Assembly (NCBI GenBank): GCA_038239195.1
Contig: JBBSEZ010000550.1
Location: 1 to 5,806, forward strand
Reading direction: 5' to 3'
Length of the DNA: 5,806 nt
Origin: JBBSEZ01 sp038239195
GTDB lineage: Bacteria > Planctomycetota > Planctomycetia > Gemmatales > Gemmataceae
The notes beneath the pieces were generated by a model. That model saw nothing but the letters and a program-made list of their open reading frames with translations, was not told where the DNA came from and ran no database searches. Of this stretch, positions 5,733 to 5,806 are shown piece by piece. The translations under genes and the position numbers were made by a program. The first letter of the stretch is position 1. The number at the start of each line of letters is the position of its first letter.

Positions 5733-5806
5733 CATGGGGGTTGGCTGGCATCAGCGCCGTAATATCGCCCTTCCCCGCCCCCCGGGGGGGCCGTCCACCC
5801 CTCCCC

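Noticed and set aside
4693..5751. A 352-codon minus-strand open frame opposite the tRNA and the unknown gene
   Set aside because: It reads straight through the antisense of the tRNA-Arg gene and has low-complexity Ala/Arg/Gly composition. The plus-strand frame has a ribosome binding site and a more protein-like sequence.

Overview
This is a GC-rich bacterial chromosomal window with tightly packed housekeeping and metabolic genes: five protein-coding genes, one tRNA, one striking intergenic palindrome and short spacers. No phage, transposase, CRISPR array, plasmid function or defence system was seen. The high GC content, the tRNA without an encoded CCA end, the mixed Shine-Dalgarno use and the style of the intergenic palindrome would suit a planctomycete-like (Gemmatales-type) or similar high-GC environmental bacterium. 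That placement is an inference from general impression, not a proof.

Layout. Positions 10-2455 hold two minus-strand genes. The first transcribed is a two-domain SAM-dependent O-methyltransferase (1436-2455). After a 31-nt gap comes an apparently exported, metal-dependent amidohydrolase of the prolidase/imidazolonepropionase-like type (10-1404). Upstream of the pair lie a 21-nt near-palindrome (2484-2504) and a 56-nt near-perfect compound palindrome (2524-2579). Positions 2603-4630 hold a second minus-strand pair, nth (endonuclease III, DNA base-excision repair) followed 18 nt later by pepT (tripeptide aminopeptidase). The 56-nt palindrome lies just after the pepT stop, so it may end this transcript, or it may be a dispersed repeat copy. 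Around 4631-4752 the direction of transcription switches. On the plus strand are a tRNA-Arg with anticodon CCU (4753-4824) and, 42 nt later, a 264-residue protein of unknown function (4867-5661). That gene is followed by a strong G/C hairpin. The last ~145 nt are non-coding.

How the genes relate. nth and pepT are close enough to share an mRNA but have no obvious biochemical link. The methyltransferase and amidohydrolase are likewise probably co-transcribed; their substrates cannot be read from sequence. The tRNA and the unknown gene are co-oriented and may be read from one promoter. The least explained items are the 264-residue protein, with several Cys/His-rich motifs, and the compound palindrome. 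I see no strong evidence for a new multi-gene system.
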